NCBI RefSeq assembly: GCF_009857605.1
Contig: NZ_WWCT01000020.1
Span: 94,867-158,866, forward strand
Reading direction: 5' to 3'
DNA: 64,000 nt
Source of the DNA: Duganella levis
Lineage (GTDB): Bacteria > Pseudomonadota > Gammaproteobacteria > Burkholderiales > Burkholderiaceae_D
Position 1 is the first letter of the stretch. The number at the start of each line of letters is the position of its first letter. The notes beneath the pieces are model-generated. The model saw only the letters and a program-made list of their open reading frames with translations, ran no database searches and was not told the DNA's origin. Both the position numbers and the translations under genes were made by a program. Shown here piece after piece: positions 28,422-37,112 of the stretch.

Positions 28422-29180
28422 CTACTTTGGCTGCATGCGGATCGCGCCGTCGAGACGGATGGTTTCACCGTTCAGCATAGGGTTCTCGATGATGGCTTTA
28501 GCCAGCAACGCATACTCATCCGGCTTGCCGAGACGCGGCGGGAACGGCACCATGGCGCCCAGCGCGTCCTGCACTTCCTGCGGCATGCCCATCAACATTG
28601 GCGTTTCGAAAATACCCGGCGCGATGGTCATCACGCGAATGCCGTTACGCGACAGGTCACGCGCCATCGGCAAGGTCAGGCCGGCGACGGCGGCTTTGGA
28701 TGAGGCGTAAGCAGCCTGGCCGATCTGACCGTCAAACGCCGCCACCGAGGCGGTGTTGATGATGACGCCGCGTTCGCCAGTGGCTTGCGGCGCGTTCTTG
28801 CTCATGGCGTCTGCCGCCAGCCGCGCCATGTTGAAGGTACCGATCAGGTTGATGGAAATGACGCGCTGGAACAGTTCCAGCGGATGCGGGCCTTCCTTGC
28901 CGACGGTCTTGGCGGCCGGTGCAACGCCGGCGCAGTTGACGATGCCGCGCAGCGTGCCTTGCGCCACTGCCGCCGCGACCACGGCCTGGCCGTCAGCCTC
29001 CGAGGTGACGTCGCACTTGACGAATATGCCGCCCAACTCGGCCGCCAGCGTCTGGCCGGTTTCGGCCTGCACGTCGGCCAGCACCACTTTGCCGCCCTGT
29101 GCTACCACCATGCGCGCTGTGGCTGCACCCAGTCCCGAAGCGCCGCCGGTGATGATGAATACGCTATCTTGAATTTGCAT
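28422..29180 (-). CDS. Type-2 3-hydroxyacyl-CoA dehydrogenase-like SDR
   Basis: A 252-residue short-chain dehydrogenase starting MQIQDSVFIITGGASGLG. The NAD-binding TGGASGLG and the Asp after strand 2 (LADVQ) indicate NAD(H). NCAGVAPAAK, the catalytic Ser in NTASVAAFDG and the YASSK pair complete the site. The sequence pattern, including FETPMLMGMP and LGKPDEYA, matches the HSD17B10/FadB2x group that oxidises (2-methyl-)3-hydroxyacyl-CoA in isoleucine and branched-chain fatty-acid breakdown. GGAGA precedes the ATG. A 16-bp palindrome 22 bases upstream fits regulation by a LiuR-type repressor of branched-chain amino-acid degradation. Confidence 0.85.
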   Translation of the reverse strand: MQIQDSVFIITGGASGLGAATARMVVAQGGKVVLADVQAETGQTLAAELGGIFVKCDVTSEADGQAVVAAAVAQGTLRGIVNCAGVAPAAKTVGKEGPHPLELFQRVISINLIGTFNMARLAADAMSKNAPQATGERGVIINTASVAAFDGQIGQAAYASSKAAVAGLTLPMARDLSRNGIRVMTIAPGIFETPMLMGMPQEVQDALGAMVPFPPRLGKPDEYALLAKAIIENPMLNGETIRLDGAIRMQPK

Positions 29181-29201
29181 GCCTGTCTCCCATTCCATTT
29201 G

Positions 29202-29217
29202 ACGTTTACGTAAACGT
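29202..29217. promoter_or_regulatory. 16-bp perfect palindrome, candidate LiuR/MerR-type operator
   Basis: ACGTTTACGTAAACGT is identical to its reverse complement and lies 22 bases upstream of the type-2 3-hydroxyacyl-CoA dehydrogenase start. LiuR (MerR family) sites controlling branched-chain amino-acid and fatty-acid degradation in proteobacteria are built on similar TTTACGTAAAC cores. The site is seen directly; the regulator is inferred and is not encoded in the window. Confidence 0.65.
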
Positions 29218-29258
29218 AAGCATTGTAGCGCACCGATGGCGCGCGGGAGCATGCAAGG

Positions 29259-30071
29259 TTATTTTTTAGCTGGAAGCAATGGATCGAGCAGTTGGCCGCT
29301 CAGGGTGGGCGCCTGCGGCGTGTCCGTGCCGTACTCGGCTGGCCAGTGGCGCGGCAGGTAGTGGCTGCCAAACAACCGGTCGAGGACCGGCAGCGTGGAC
29401 GCGTAGTTGCGGTTGATATGGTCGTGACGGCTGTGGTGCCAGTGGTGGAAAGCCGGCGTCACCACCAGCCACTCCAGCGGGCCGAGCCGCCAGCGCAGGT
29501 TGGAATGGATGAAGAAACCCCACACCATGCCGACGAGCAGTAACAATACCGGCGCGCCGCTGCCCGCCACGTTCGGACCAGCCAAGCCCAGCAGATACAG
29601 CGGAACCAGGCCGAACAGCCGCGTCACCACCATATCGACTGGATGGGTGCGGGTGTTGGCGAGGAAGCTCATGTGCTCAGTGCTGTGATGTAGCGCATGG
29701 AAGCGCCACAGCCACGGCAATTCATGGCTAAGCCGGTGACCCCAGTAGAAACCGGTTTCGCCGACGACGAACACCAGCACCAGCCGCGCCCACAGCGGCA
29801 GCGTCTGCAGCGCCGATGTCAGCGCGTCCGGCACCAGGTGCTGGGCGGCGACCGCCAGCAGCGCCGTCGGCACGCTCAGCACGACGATCGGCACCAGGCT
29901 GCTGATGACGTAATAGACGATATTGTGGAAGAATTCGCGGCGCGGGCGCGGGCGTGACGCGTGCTGCGCACCAAACCAGCGTTCCAGCGGAACGAAAACT
30001 GCCGTCAGCAGCACCAGCCAAAGGCTGAGGCGCAGGACGGCAGCGGCAAATTCGTGCAGGGAAAGGTGCAT
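29259..30071 (-). CDS. Sterol desaturase/fatty acid hydroxylase-family membrane di-iron protein
   Basis: A 270-residue integral membrane protein with the three histidine boxes of this superfamily: HRLSH (about residues 111-115), HALHH (about 124-128) and HHWHH (about 208-212), set between four or five hydrophobic helices. These His ligate a di-iron centre that hydroxylates or desaturates lipids or sterol-like substrates. The length is usual for bacterial members. It stands 78 bases from the divergently regulated SDR gene region but on the same strand as its neighbours. The substrate cannot be inferred. Confidence 0.85.
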   Translation of the reverse strand: MHLSLHEFAAAVLRLSLWLVLLTAVFVPLERWFGAQHASRPRPRREFFHNIVYYVISSLVPIVVLSVPTALLAVAAQHLVPDALTSALQTLPLWARLVLVFVVGETGFYWGHRLSHELPWLWRFHALHHSTEHMSFLANTRTHPVDMVVTRLFGLVPLYLLGLAGPNVAGSGAPVLLLLVGMVWGFFIHSNLRWRLGPLEWLVVTPAFHHWHHSRHDHINRNYASTLPVLDRLFGSHYLPRHWPAEYGTDTPQAPTLSGQLLDPLLPAKK

Positions 30072-30117
30072 GGCGCAGGGCCGGCACCCCCATCAGGGCG
30101 CGCCGGTGACGGCATGA

Positions 30118-30891
30118 TCAGGCGCGGTTGGCGGCGCGACGGCGCGCCATGAAACCCATCAGGCCCAGACCGCCCAGCAGCATGCCCCAGGTCGACGGCT
30201 CAGGTACAGCAGCGGCCAGCGAGACGTTGTCCAGCAACATGAACGGTGGCGCGCCCGGCGCGGTGCCTTCTGCGAAGAACGACAGCACCTGGCTGGCGCT
30301 TTTCGCGGTGAAGGTCATGCTGGCGCTCTGCCAGCCGCTGAAGCCGCCGTCGGCGATGCTCAGCGACTGGGTGCTTTGCGACACGGTACCAGCCGAAACC
30401 TTGTTGGTTTCAATCTGCTTCACGGTCACTGCGTCGCCGAACAATACGTTCCAGTAGCTGGTGTTGGCGCCAGTAAAGCCAACTTGCTGGGCCAGCGCGT
30501 AGTTGAAGGTCAGCGTGTATTTGTCGCCACTGGTCAGGCCGCCGACGGTCTGCGACAGTACGCCTGGGTGGTAGACCGGGTCGGATGCGAAGAAGTTCCC
30601 GCCGTTGGTCAGCGGGGTGAAACTGCTTTTCAGCCACTTGACCGATTGGTCGGTGGTCGCCTGGGTGTTGTTCAGCACGAAGTTGTAGCCGCCGTTGTTG
30701 CCGTTGTAGCTGGTCCAGCCGGTCAGCATGGTTTCGTCAGCCACACCCGCTTTGTAGCCGACCTGGTTGTTGTTGCCGTTGGTGGTCTGGCTGAAATCGC
30801 CGTTGGTGATCAGGTTGGTCGACGCATTGGCAACGCCTGCACTCAGGGCGACGATGGCGGACAGGGACAGCAGAATAGATTTGATGCGCAT
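30118..30891 (-). CDS. PEP-CTERM sorting-domain exported protein with jelly-roll-like body
   Basis: A 257-residue product with signal peptide MRIKSILLSLSAIVALSAGV, cut near ANA-ST. The start LITNGDFSQTT and the later SQTVGGLTSGDKYTLTF and FMLLDNVSLA follow the pattern of carbohydrate-binding/DUF642-type beta-sandwich domains in PEP-CTERM proteins. The tail VPEPSTWGMLLGGLGLMGF followed by ARRRAANR is a canonical exosortase sorting signal. It is the second such substrate in the window. It is rich in Asn and Gly between residues 30 and 75. The 215-bp region upstream is AT-richer than its surroundings and includes a small CATTCT/AGAATG dyad, but no clear promoter. Confidence 0.85.
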   Translation of the reverse strand: MRIKSILLSLSAIVALSAGVANASTNLITNGDFSQTTNGNNNQVGYKAGVADETMLTGWTSYNGNNGGYNFVLNNTQATTDQSVKWLKSSFTPLTNGGNFFASDPVYHPGVLSQTVGGLTSGDKYTLTFNYALAQQVGFTGANTSYWNVLFGDAVTVKQIETNKVSAGTVSQSTQSLSIADGGFSGWQSASMTFTAKSASQVLSFFAEGTAPGAPPFMLLDNVSLAAAVPEPSTWGMLLGGLGLMGFMARRRAANRA

Positions 30892-31106
30892 AGACGCAGC
30901 TCCAGTAAATGACGGGTAGTGTTAGGTAACTGCCGGCGATTTTGGGGCCGACGATAATTCGACCGGGACGTGGCGGGTCGAATCAGTGGAAGCGCTCTCA
31001 TTGAAGCGCATCAATTTCAGTTGCATTGCAGTCATTCTATCAGAATGCAAGCAGAAAAGATCAAAATATCTCAAAAACAATTTAGGTTGCTTTTAAGCAT
31101 ACTTTT

Positions 31107-31547
31107 CTAACATTGAATAGCACCACCCGCACGGGTGCACGCCTTGCCTGACGGCCCCATCACGCCCTTGCCGACGTTGTTATAACGCACGCCATTGGCG
31201 CCGAAGCAGCCAGCCGCGTCACAACTGGTGGTGGGCACGACGGCACGGGAAGGCGCGGTCGAGCTCGGCCCCGAGGGCGAGGGCGAGACAGCCGGCATCG
31301 CCAGCGACTGCACGCGCTGGGCCTGCGGCATGCGTTCGATGGTTTGCGGAACGGGACGGCGCGGCATCGGTTTCTGGGCCGGTGCGGTGCGGCACGGCTC
31401 GACGGCCAGCTTGGTGCCGTCGGCGTTCAGCGTGCAGACCGGCAGTTTGGCGTACTCGTCGCTAGCTGGGTCAGCCCACGCGACTTCGCACACCAGCATG
31501 CCGAGCAGGAATGCGGCGGTCAGTACCGCTGGTTTGATGAGGCTCAT
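31107..31547 (-). CDS. Small exported protein with C-terminal Cys motif
   Basis: A 146-residue secreted protein. The signal peptide MSLIKPAVLTAAFLLGMLVC ends near VAWA-DP; AGGAGGG precedes the ATG at 31547. The middle is rich in Pro and Ser. The C-terminal 40 residues contain CDAAGCFGANGVRYNNVGKG, then a Cys in GKACTR and a terminal IQC: four cysteines that could form two disulfides. I have seen this C-terminal pattern in short exported Burkholderiales proteins but know no function for it. The gene lies 70 bases downstream of the pyrophosphatase stop. Confidence 0.7.
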   Translation of the reverse strand: MSLIKPAVLTAAFLLGMLVCEVAWADPASDEYAKLPVCTLNADGTKLAVEPCRTAPAQKPMPRRPVPQTIERMPQAQRVQSLAMPAVSPSPSGPSSTAPSRAVVPTTSCDAAGCFGANGVRYNNVGKGVMGPSGKACTRAGGAIQC

Positions 31548-31617
31548 GGTCTTCCCTCCTGCCTCTATTATTAGCAGACGCACGATTGGAGGGAAGGCAC
31601 GGAAACAATTCGTAACG

Positions 31618-33738
31618 TTACTGAGGCGCTGGTGGCGGTGGTGCCGGCATCTCGTTCGGCGCCGGCACAATCACCGGTATCGGCGCCGGGACCGACACCG
31701 CCAGCCAGCCGGACGCCGGCAACAGCGGCACCAGCAGCAAGGCCACGATATTGATGATCTTGATCAGCGGATTGACCGCCGGCCCAGCCGTGTCCTTGTA
31801 CGGGTCGCCGACCGTGTCGCCGGTCACGGCTGCCTTGTGCGCATCCGACCCCTTGCCGCCGTGGTGGCCGTCTTCGATGTATTTCTTGGCGTTGTCCCAG
31901 GCGCCGCCGCCGGTGGTCATGGAAATCGCCACGAACAGGCCGGTGACGATGGTCCCCATCAGCATGCCGCCCAATGCGGCCGAACCCAGCAGCATGCCGA
32001 CCAGGATTGGCACCACCACCGGCAGCAGCGACGGCACGATCATTTCCTTGATCGCCGACGCGGTCAGCATATCGACCGCCTTGTCGTACTCCGGCTTGGC
32101 CGTGCCTTCCATGATGCCCTTGATGTCGCGGAACTGGCGGCGCACTTCCACCACCACCGCGCCGGCCGCGCGCCCCACCGCTTCCATCGCCATGGCGCCG
32201 AACAGATACGGAATCAGGCCGCCGATGATCAGGCCGACGATCACCATCGGATTCGACAGATCGAACGTAATCGCGCGTCCGGCCGACTCCAGCGCATGCG
32301 TGTAATCGGCAAACAGCACCAGCGCCGCCAGCCCGGCCGAGCCGATCGCATAACCCTTGGTGACGGCCTTGGTGGTATTGCCGACCGCATCCAGCGGATC
32401 GGTAATCGCGCGCACCGATTCCGGCATGCCCGCCATTTCGGCGATGCCGCCAGCGTTATCGGTGATCGGGCCGTAGGCGTCCAGCGCCACCACAATACCG
32501 GCCATCGACAACATGGCCGTGGCGGCAATCGCCACCCCGTACAACTGCCCCAGCTGGTAAGACACCAGAATCGCCGCGCACACCGCCAGCACCGGCCACG
32601 CTGTCGACTTCATCGACACGCCCAGGCCGGCAATGATGTTGGTGCCGTGGCCGGTGGTCGAGGCTTCGGCGATGTGCTTGACCGGGTGGAAGTCAGTGCC
32701 GGTGTAATATTCGGTGATGTAGACCATCAGCCCGGTCAGCACGATGCCGACCACGGTGCAGCCAATCATCCGGATGCGCATGGTCTCGTCCGGCCATAAC
32801 TGCCAGGTCACCACCACGAAGCCGATCAGCGACAGCCCGGCCGCCCACCACAGTCCGGTGTACAGCGCCGACATGATCTTCTTGCCCGGCCTGGCCTTGA
32901 CCATCGAGCAGCCGATGATGGAGGCGATGATGGACACAGCTCCCAGCAGCAGCGGATACACCACCGCCGTGGTCCCGGCCGAACCCATCAGCAGCGCGCC
33001 GAGCAGCATGGTGGCGATCAAGGTCACCACATAGGTTTCGAACAGATCGGCCGCCATGCCGGCGCAATCGCCGACGTTATCGCCGACGTTATCGGCAATC
33101 ACCGCCGGGTTGCGCGGATCGTCCTCGGGAATCCCGGCCTCCACCTTGCCAACCAGATCGGCGCCGACGTCGGCGCCTTTGGTAAAGATGCCGCCACCCA
33201 GTCGCGCAAAGATCGAAATCAGCGACGCGCCAAACGCCAGCCCGATCAACGGCTCAATAATCTTGTGCAGATCGTAGCCAGGCGTCAGGCCCGCCACCAA
33301 AAACAGATAGAACAGCACCACGCCGAGCAAGCCCAGTCCCACCACCAGCATGCCGGTGATGGCGCCGCCCTTGAAGGCAACGTTAAGCGCCTCGTTCATG
33401 CCCTTGGTCGCCGCCTGCGCGGTGCGCACATTTGCGCGCACCGAGACGTTCATGCCGATAAAGCCGCAGGCGCCGGACAGCACCGCGCCGATCAGGAAAC
33501 CGATCGCGGTATTCACGTCTCGAAAAACTCCCAGGAGGATGAGCAGCACCACGCCGACGATGGCGATGGTGCGATATTGGCGCGCCAGGTAGGCGGCGGC
33601 GCCTTGCTGGATAGCCAGCGCGATTTCCTGCATGCGCGGATTGCCCGCATCCTGTCGCAAAATCCAGCTGCGCGACCAGAGTCCATACACCACGGCGAGA
33701 ATGCCGCAGGCCACTGCAAACCATAAGCTGGCTGCCAT
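31618..33738 (-). CDS. hppA: Proton-translocating membrane pyrophosphatase (K+-independent type)
   Basis: A 706-residue, roughly 16-helix protein. The pyrophosphate-binding DVGADLVGKVEAGIPEDDPRN and the following DNVGDNVGDCAGMAADLFE are intact. GNTTKAVTKGYAIG has Lys at the position that distinguishes K+-independent proton pumps from K+-dependent ones (Ala there). It couples pyrophosphate hydrolysis to proton export at the inner membrane. The ATG at 33738 follows GGGGA; a longer in-frame extension is rejected. Unusually, after the last helix the C-terminus ends in a Pro/Ala-rich tail (VPAPNEMPAPPPPAPQ). The next upstream gene on this strand is adk. Confidence 0.92.
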   Translation of the reverse strand: MAASLWFAVACGILAVVYGLWSRSWILRQDAGNPRMQEIALAIQQGAAAYLARQYRTIAIVGVVLLILLGVFRDVNTAIGFLIGAVLSGACGFIGMNVSVRANVRTAQAATKGMNEALNVAFKGGAITGMLVVGLGLLGVVLFYLFLVAGLTPGYDLHKIIEPLIGLAFGASLISIFARLGGGIFTKGADVGADLVGKVEAGIPEDDPRNPAVIADNVGDNVGDCAGMAADLFETYVVTLIATMLLGALLMGSAGTTAVVYPLLLGAVSIIASIIGCSMVKARPGKKIMSALYTGLWWAAGLSLIGFVVVTWQLWPDETMRIRMIGCTVVGIVLTGLMVYITEYYTGTDFHPVKHIAEASTTGHGTNIIAGLGVSMKSTAWPVLAVCAAILVSYQLGQLYGVAIAATAMLSMAGIVVALDAYGPITDNAGGIAEMAGMPESVRAITDPLDAVGNTTKAVTKGYAIGSAGLAALVLFADYTHALESAGRAITFDLSNPMVIVGLIIGGLIPYLFGAMAMEAVGRAAGAVVVEVRRQFRDIKGIMEGTAKPEYDKAVDMLTASAIKEMIVPSLLPVVVPILVGMLLGSAALGGMLMGTIVTGLFVAISMTTGGGAWDNAKKYIEDGHHGGKGSDAHKAAVTGDTVGDPYKDTAGPAVNPLIKIINIVALLLVPLLPASGWLAVSVPAPIPVIVPAPNEMPAPPPPAPQ

Positions 33739-33826
33739 ATTGTCCCCTTTATTTTTGTTTAGTAAGCCTACAAACCACACTTCACGTGCGAACTGCAAAA
33801 CTTCAAAAATTCAGGATGGCACTGGC

Positions 33827-33852
33827 GAAAAAAAGCGGACCATCGGTCCGCT
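33827..33852 (-). terminator. Intrinsic terminator of adk
   Basis: An 8-bp stem, AGCGGACC (834-841) and GGTCCGCT (845-852), with a 3-base loop. On the minus strand it is followed by a run of eight T. It starts 13 bases after the adk stop. Confidence 0.85.
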
Positions 33853-33864
33853 CTACTTTACAGC

Positions 33865-34521
33865 TTATTTCGACAGCGCGGCAAACGCTGCATCGCGAAT
33901 TTCCTCAACGGGGCCGACGCCCTCGATGCGGCGATATTTCGGTGCGCCAGCCTGGCCCGATTGGGCCCAGTCATTGTAGTAACCCAGCAGCACTTCGGTC
34001 TGGTTGTGATACACGTCCAGACGTTTCTTGACCACTTCCGCCTTGTCGTCGTCACGTTGCACCAGGTCTTCGCCGGTGACATCGTCCTTGCCTTCGACTT
34101 TAGGCGGGTTGAATTTGACGTGGTAGACGCGGCCCGAGCCTGGGTGGCAACGGCGGCCGTCGATACGCTCGATGATCGATTCGTCCGGCACGGCGATTTC
34201 CAGCACGTAGTCCACAGCGACGCCACTGTCTTTCATGGCGTCAGCCTGCGCGATGGTGCGCGGGAAGCCGTCGAACAGGTAGCCGTGCGCGCAGTCAGGC
34301 TGCGTCAGACGGTCCTTGACCAGGCCGATGATGATGTCATCCGATACCAGACCACCAGTATCCATCACCTTTTTGGCCGCCAGGCCCAGCTCCGTGCCAG
34401 CCTTGATGGCCGCGCGCAGCATGTCGCCGGTGGAGATTTGCGGGATGTTATATTTTTCTTTGATGAAGTTAGCCTGAGTGCCTTTGCCGGCACCTGGTGC
34501 TCCTAAAAGAATAAGACGCAT
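33865..34521 (-). CDS. adk: Adenylate kinase
   Basis: A 218-residue long-type adenylate kinase. The P-loop GAPGAGKGTQ (residues 7-16), the AMP-binding STGDMLRAA, GFPRT(I)AQAD, and the LID region GRRCHPGSGRVYHVKFNPPK are standard. The LID lacks the four-Cys zinc site, as usual in Gram-negatives. It interconverts ATP + AMP and 2 ADP in the cytoplasm. TAGGAA precedes the ATG. It ends the exbB-exbD-lpxK-trm112-kdsB-adk series but is separated from kdsB by 176 bases and has its own terminator, so it probably has its own promoter too. Confidence 0.96.
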   Translation of the reverse strand: MRLILLGAPGAGKGTQANFIKEKYNIPQISTGDMLRAAIKAGTELGLAAKKVMDTGGLVSDDIIIGLVKDRLTQPDCAHGYLFDGFPRTIAQADAMKDSGVAVDYVLEIAVPDESIIERIDGRRCHPGSGRVYHVKFNPPKVEGKDDVTGEDLVQRDDDKAEVVKKRLDVYHNQTEVLLGYYNDWAQSGQAGAPKYRRIEGVGPVEEIRDAAFAALSK

Positions 34522-34697
34522 GAAAAATTCCTAAAAAACAGATATGGGTATGGTTAGTAAGTATCGGATCGTACGAAACTTACCACAAAACTTAGTTTGA
34601 ACGCCAATTTAGAGCCGATATACCGTATGAATATCGCACAGTTACAGTCGTTATATCAGGGGTAGCTGACGGGCGGCTGACGTTCTTTTGATATAAA

Positions 34698-35444
34698 TCA
34701 ATAGTACTGACGCACGCGCTCCAGGTCTTCCGGCGTATCAACTCCGGGCGCCGGGGCGGCATCGGTCACGTGGACGGCGATCGGATAACCGTGCCACAAC
34801 ACGCGCAACTGCTCCAGCGCTTCGATCGATTCCAGCGGCGACACTTGCAGCGCCGGGTAGGCTTGCAGGAAGTCGTTGCGGTAGGCGTACAGCCCGATGT
34901 GACGCAGCGGCACGTAACCGGTCGGCAGCGTTTCCTTGGACTGCGCAAAGGCGTCGCGGTTCCACGGTATGGTCGCGCGCGAGAAATACAAAGCCCGGCC
35001 AGCCTTGTCCAGCACTACTTTCACCACATTGGGGTTGAAGGCGTCGGCAACGTCGTGCAGCGGATGGGCGCAGGTCGACATCGGCACCTCGGCGCCGATG
35101 CGGGCGGCGGCAGCTTGCAGCAGCGCCGGGTCGATCAGCGGTTCATCCCCTTGCAGGTTGACTATGACGGCGTCGGCCGGCAGGTTGAGCGCGCGCGCCA
35201 CTTCGGCGATGCGGTCGGTGCCGGACGGATGGTCGGAGCGGGTCATGCACACTTCCACGCCGTGCTGCTCACAGGCGGCCTGGATGTCGGGATGGTCGGT
35301 GGCGACAATGATGCGCGTGGCGCCGGACTGCTGGGCGCGCTCGGCGACGCGCACCACCATCGGCTTGCCGCCGAGGTCGGCCAGCGGCTTGTTCGGCAGC
35401 CGGGTCGAGGCCAGGCGGGCCGGAATGATGACGATGAAAGACAC
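34698..35444 (-). CDS. kdsB: 3-deoxy-manno-octulosonate cytidylyltransferase
   Basis: About 248 residues beginning FIVIIPARLASTRLPNKPL, the nucleotide-binding signature of CMP-KDO synthetase. It also has VATDHPDI, TRSDHPSGTDRIAEV and the product-side LQGDEPLIDP, all diagnostic for KdsB. It activates KDO as CMP-KDO for lipid A inner-core assembly in the cytoplasm. The start is GTG at 35444, one base after the Trm112 stop; an open frame continues upstream to 35507 but overlaps the Trm112 gene and lacks homology. Translational coupling with trm112 and lpxK is likely. Confidence 0.94.
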   Translation of the reverse strand: MSFIVIIPARLASTRLPNKPLADLGGKPMVVRVAERAQQSGATRIIVATDHPDIQAACEQHGVEVCMTRSDHPSGTDRIAEVARALNLPADAVIVNLQGDEPLIDPALLQAAAARIGAEVPMSTCAHPLHDVADAFNPNVVKVVLDKAGRALYFSRATIPWNRDAFAQSKETLPTGYVPLRHIGLYAYRNDFLQAYPALQVSPLESIEALEQLRVLWHGYPIAVHVTDAAPAPGVDTPEDLERVRQYY

Positions 35445-35445
35445 T

Positions 35446-35622
35446 TTATTCGGCCTTGTCCTGCAAGGTGCGCGCCTCGTCGGCCCACATGATGGGGATG
35501 CCGTCACGGATCGGATAAGCCAGGCGGTCGCCTTTGCAAATCATTTCCTGGGCTTTTTTATCGTACTCCAGAGGGCCTTTGCAGACCGGGCATACCAGGA
35601 TATCAAGCAATCGAGCGTCCAC
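35446..35622 (-). CDS. Trm112/YcaR-family small zinc-ribbon-like protein
   Basis: A 58-residue protein beginning with GTG at 35622 (V/M-DARLLDILVCPVCKGPL), six bases after TGGAGA. The CPVC pair and the later YPIRDGIPIMW are the Trm112/YcaR signature. Bacterial members lie between lpxK and kdsB in many proteobacteria; their biochemical role there is unclear. Its start overlaps the lpxK 3' end by 20 bases and its stop is one base from the kdsB start, placing it firmly in the lipid A/KDO operon. Confidence 0.9.
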   Translation of the reverse strand: MDARLLDILVCPVCKGPLEYDKKAQEMICKGDRLAYPIRDGIPIMWADEARTLQDKAE

Positions 35623-36667
35623 GACATTTCTCCACAATTTGGTCGGCCAGCGCGCGGTCGATGCGCGCTGTTACCGGGACGACCCACAAGCGGGGATCGT
35701 CTCTGAGTTCTTCAATTTGCGCACATTTTACTGCATCCTTCTCCGTCATCAAGATCAGGTCGGCATTGAGTGCGGCAAATGGACGGTCCTGGAAGTCGTG
35801 ATGGTCGGGGAGTGGCAGTTCAATGACGTGCAGGCCGGCGGCCTTCAGCATGCCGAAAAAGCGCGCCGGGTTGCCGATGCCGGCCGCTGCGGCGATACGC
35901 AGGCCGTCACGCCCGGCGTCCGCCGCCAGTTCGGACAGGGTGCGGCGCTGGGCGCGATCGCGTAGTTGCTCGGCGACGTCGCCGGCCAGCGTCATCTGCA
36001 CCGGAGCGCGGTCCGCGCCTACTGCGGCGGTCAAACCAGCCGTCAGCTGCGGCGTGTTAATGACTGTAAAGTCGCGCCGGCGGCTGACCGGTTCGCGCAA
36101 CGGCCCGGCCGGCAGCAGCCAGCCATTGCCCGCCCCACGGCCGTCAAACAGGATGATTTCCACATCGCGTTGCAGCTTGTAGTGCTGCAAGCCGTCGTCG
36201 GTCAACAGGATGTTCACATCGGGATGCGCGGCCAGCAGCGCCAGGCCGGTGGCGGCACGATCGCGTCCCACCATTACCGGCGCACCGGTGCGCTGCTTGA
36301 TCAGCAAGGGTTCATCGCCCACCTGCGCCGGCGTCGAGGCTGCGCTTACTTCGCGCGCGCCCTCTTCCGAACTGCCAAAGCCACGCGAAATCACCCCCGG
36401 CCGCATGCCCGCCGCTTGCAGCGCCTGCACCAGCCAGATCGTCAGCGGCGTTTTGCCCGTGCCGCCGATGTAGATGTTCCCCACCACCACCACCGGCACC
36501 GGCAACCGCGACGACTTCAGCACGCCAGCGCGAAACAACGCCATGCGCAGCCCGCTCAGCGCCCGAAACACCAGCGACATCGGCCACAACGCACAAGCCA
36601 GCGGCCCGCGCCGCAGCCAGTTACGGGTCAGCGTCGCCTCCAGTCCAGATTCCTTCTGCGCCGACAC
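35603..36667 (-). CDS. lpxK: Tetraacyldisaccharide 4'-kinase
   Basis: About 354 residues. An N-terminal membrane-anchoring helix (WPMSLVFRALSGLRM) is followed by VPVVVVGNIYIGGTGKTPLT, with the Walker A GGTGKTP characteristic of LpxK. VISRGFGSS, TDDGLQHYKLQRDVEI and LPDHHDF complete the family pattern. It phosphorylates the 4' position of lipid A disaccharide at the inner membrane. The start is uncertain: GTG at 36667 lies one base after the exbD stop and is preferred; an in-frame TTG at 36697 overlaps exbD by 29 bases. It lies in the conserved exbB-exbD-lpxK-trm112-kdsB order. Confidence 0.93.
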   Translation of the reverse strand: MSAQKESGLEATLTRNWLRRGPLACALWPMSLVFRALSGLRMALFRAGVLKSSRLPVPVVVVGNIYIGGTGKTPLTIWLVQALQAAGMRPGVISRGFGSSEEGAREVSAASTPAQVGDEPLLIKQRTGAPVMVGRDRAATGLALLAAHPDVNILLTDDGLQHYKLQRDVEIILFDGRGAGNGWLLPAGPLREPVSRRRDFTVINTPQLTAGLTAAVGADRAPVQMTLAGDVAEQLRDRAQRRTLSELAADAGRDGLRIAAAAGIGNPARFFGMLKAAGLHVIELPLPDHHDFQDRPFAALNADLILMTEKDAVKCAQIEELRDDPRLWVVPVTARIDRALADQIVEKCRGRSIA

Positions 36668-36668
36668 C

Positions 36669-37103
36669 TTATTTGCCGCCACCGGTTTGCGCCGCAAAAG
36701 TCAGTTTTTCGTAGCCGGCAATGCGCGCGGCTTCCATCACGTTGATGACCATCTGGTGCATGGCGAACTGGTCGGCATTGACGATCACCACCGGCGATTT
36801 GCCGGCGTCGCCGCCCTTGCCCGCCGCCTCGCGCATCGCCTGCGCAAAACCGTTCACATCACGGAACGAGACCGGCTCGCCGTTGATGGTGTAGTTGCCC
36901 TTGGCGTCCACCGTCACGTTCAGCTCGAACGGCTTGTCGGTGGCCTTCTGCGCGTCGGCAGTCGGCAGCGTGATCTGCAATTCGGTGAACTTGCTGTAGG
37001 TTGTGCTGACCATCAGGAAAATCAGGATCACCAGCAGCACGTCGATAAACGGGATCAGGTTGATCTCCGGATCCTCGCGGCGCTGGCCTTTGCGGAAGTT
37101 CAT
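36669..37103 (-). CDS. exbD: ExbD/TolR-family biopolymer transport protein
   Basis: A 144-residue protein with the cytoplasmic start MNFRKGQRREDPEINLIPFI, a single membrane helix carrying the conserved proton-binding Asp in PFIDVLLVILIFLM, and a periplasmic domain ending SVIN/VMEAARIAG-like. It forms the proton channel stator with ExbB that energises TonB- or Tol-type systems. It lies 9 bases after exbB. No tonB is in this cluster, but a TonB-dependent receptor is encoded at 55.0-57.0 kb. TolR versus ExbD function cannot be separated by reading alone. Confidence 0.9.
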   Translation of the reverse strand: MNFRKGQRREDPEINLIPFIDVLLVILIFLMVSTTYSKFTELQITLPTADAQKATDKPFELNVTVDAKGNYTINGEPVSFRDVNGFAQAMREAAGKGGDAGKSPVVIVNADQFAMHQMVINVMEAARIAGYEKLTFAAQTGGGK

Positions 37104-37112
37104 GATCCGTCC

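Noticed and set aside
31031..31060. Small CATTCT/AGAATG dyad upstream of the second PEP-CTERM gene as an operator
   Set aside because: Six-base arms in AT-rich sequence occur by chance; no second copy or promoter context supports it.
31195..32799. A 534-codon open frame antisense to hppA and the small exported gene
   Set aside because: It spans two convincing sense-strand genes and their gap and encodes Arg/His-rich sequence with no homology.
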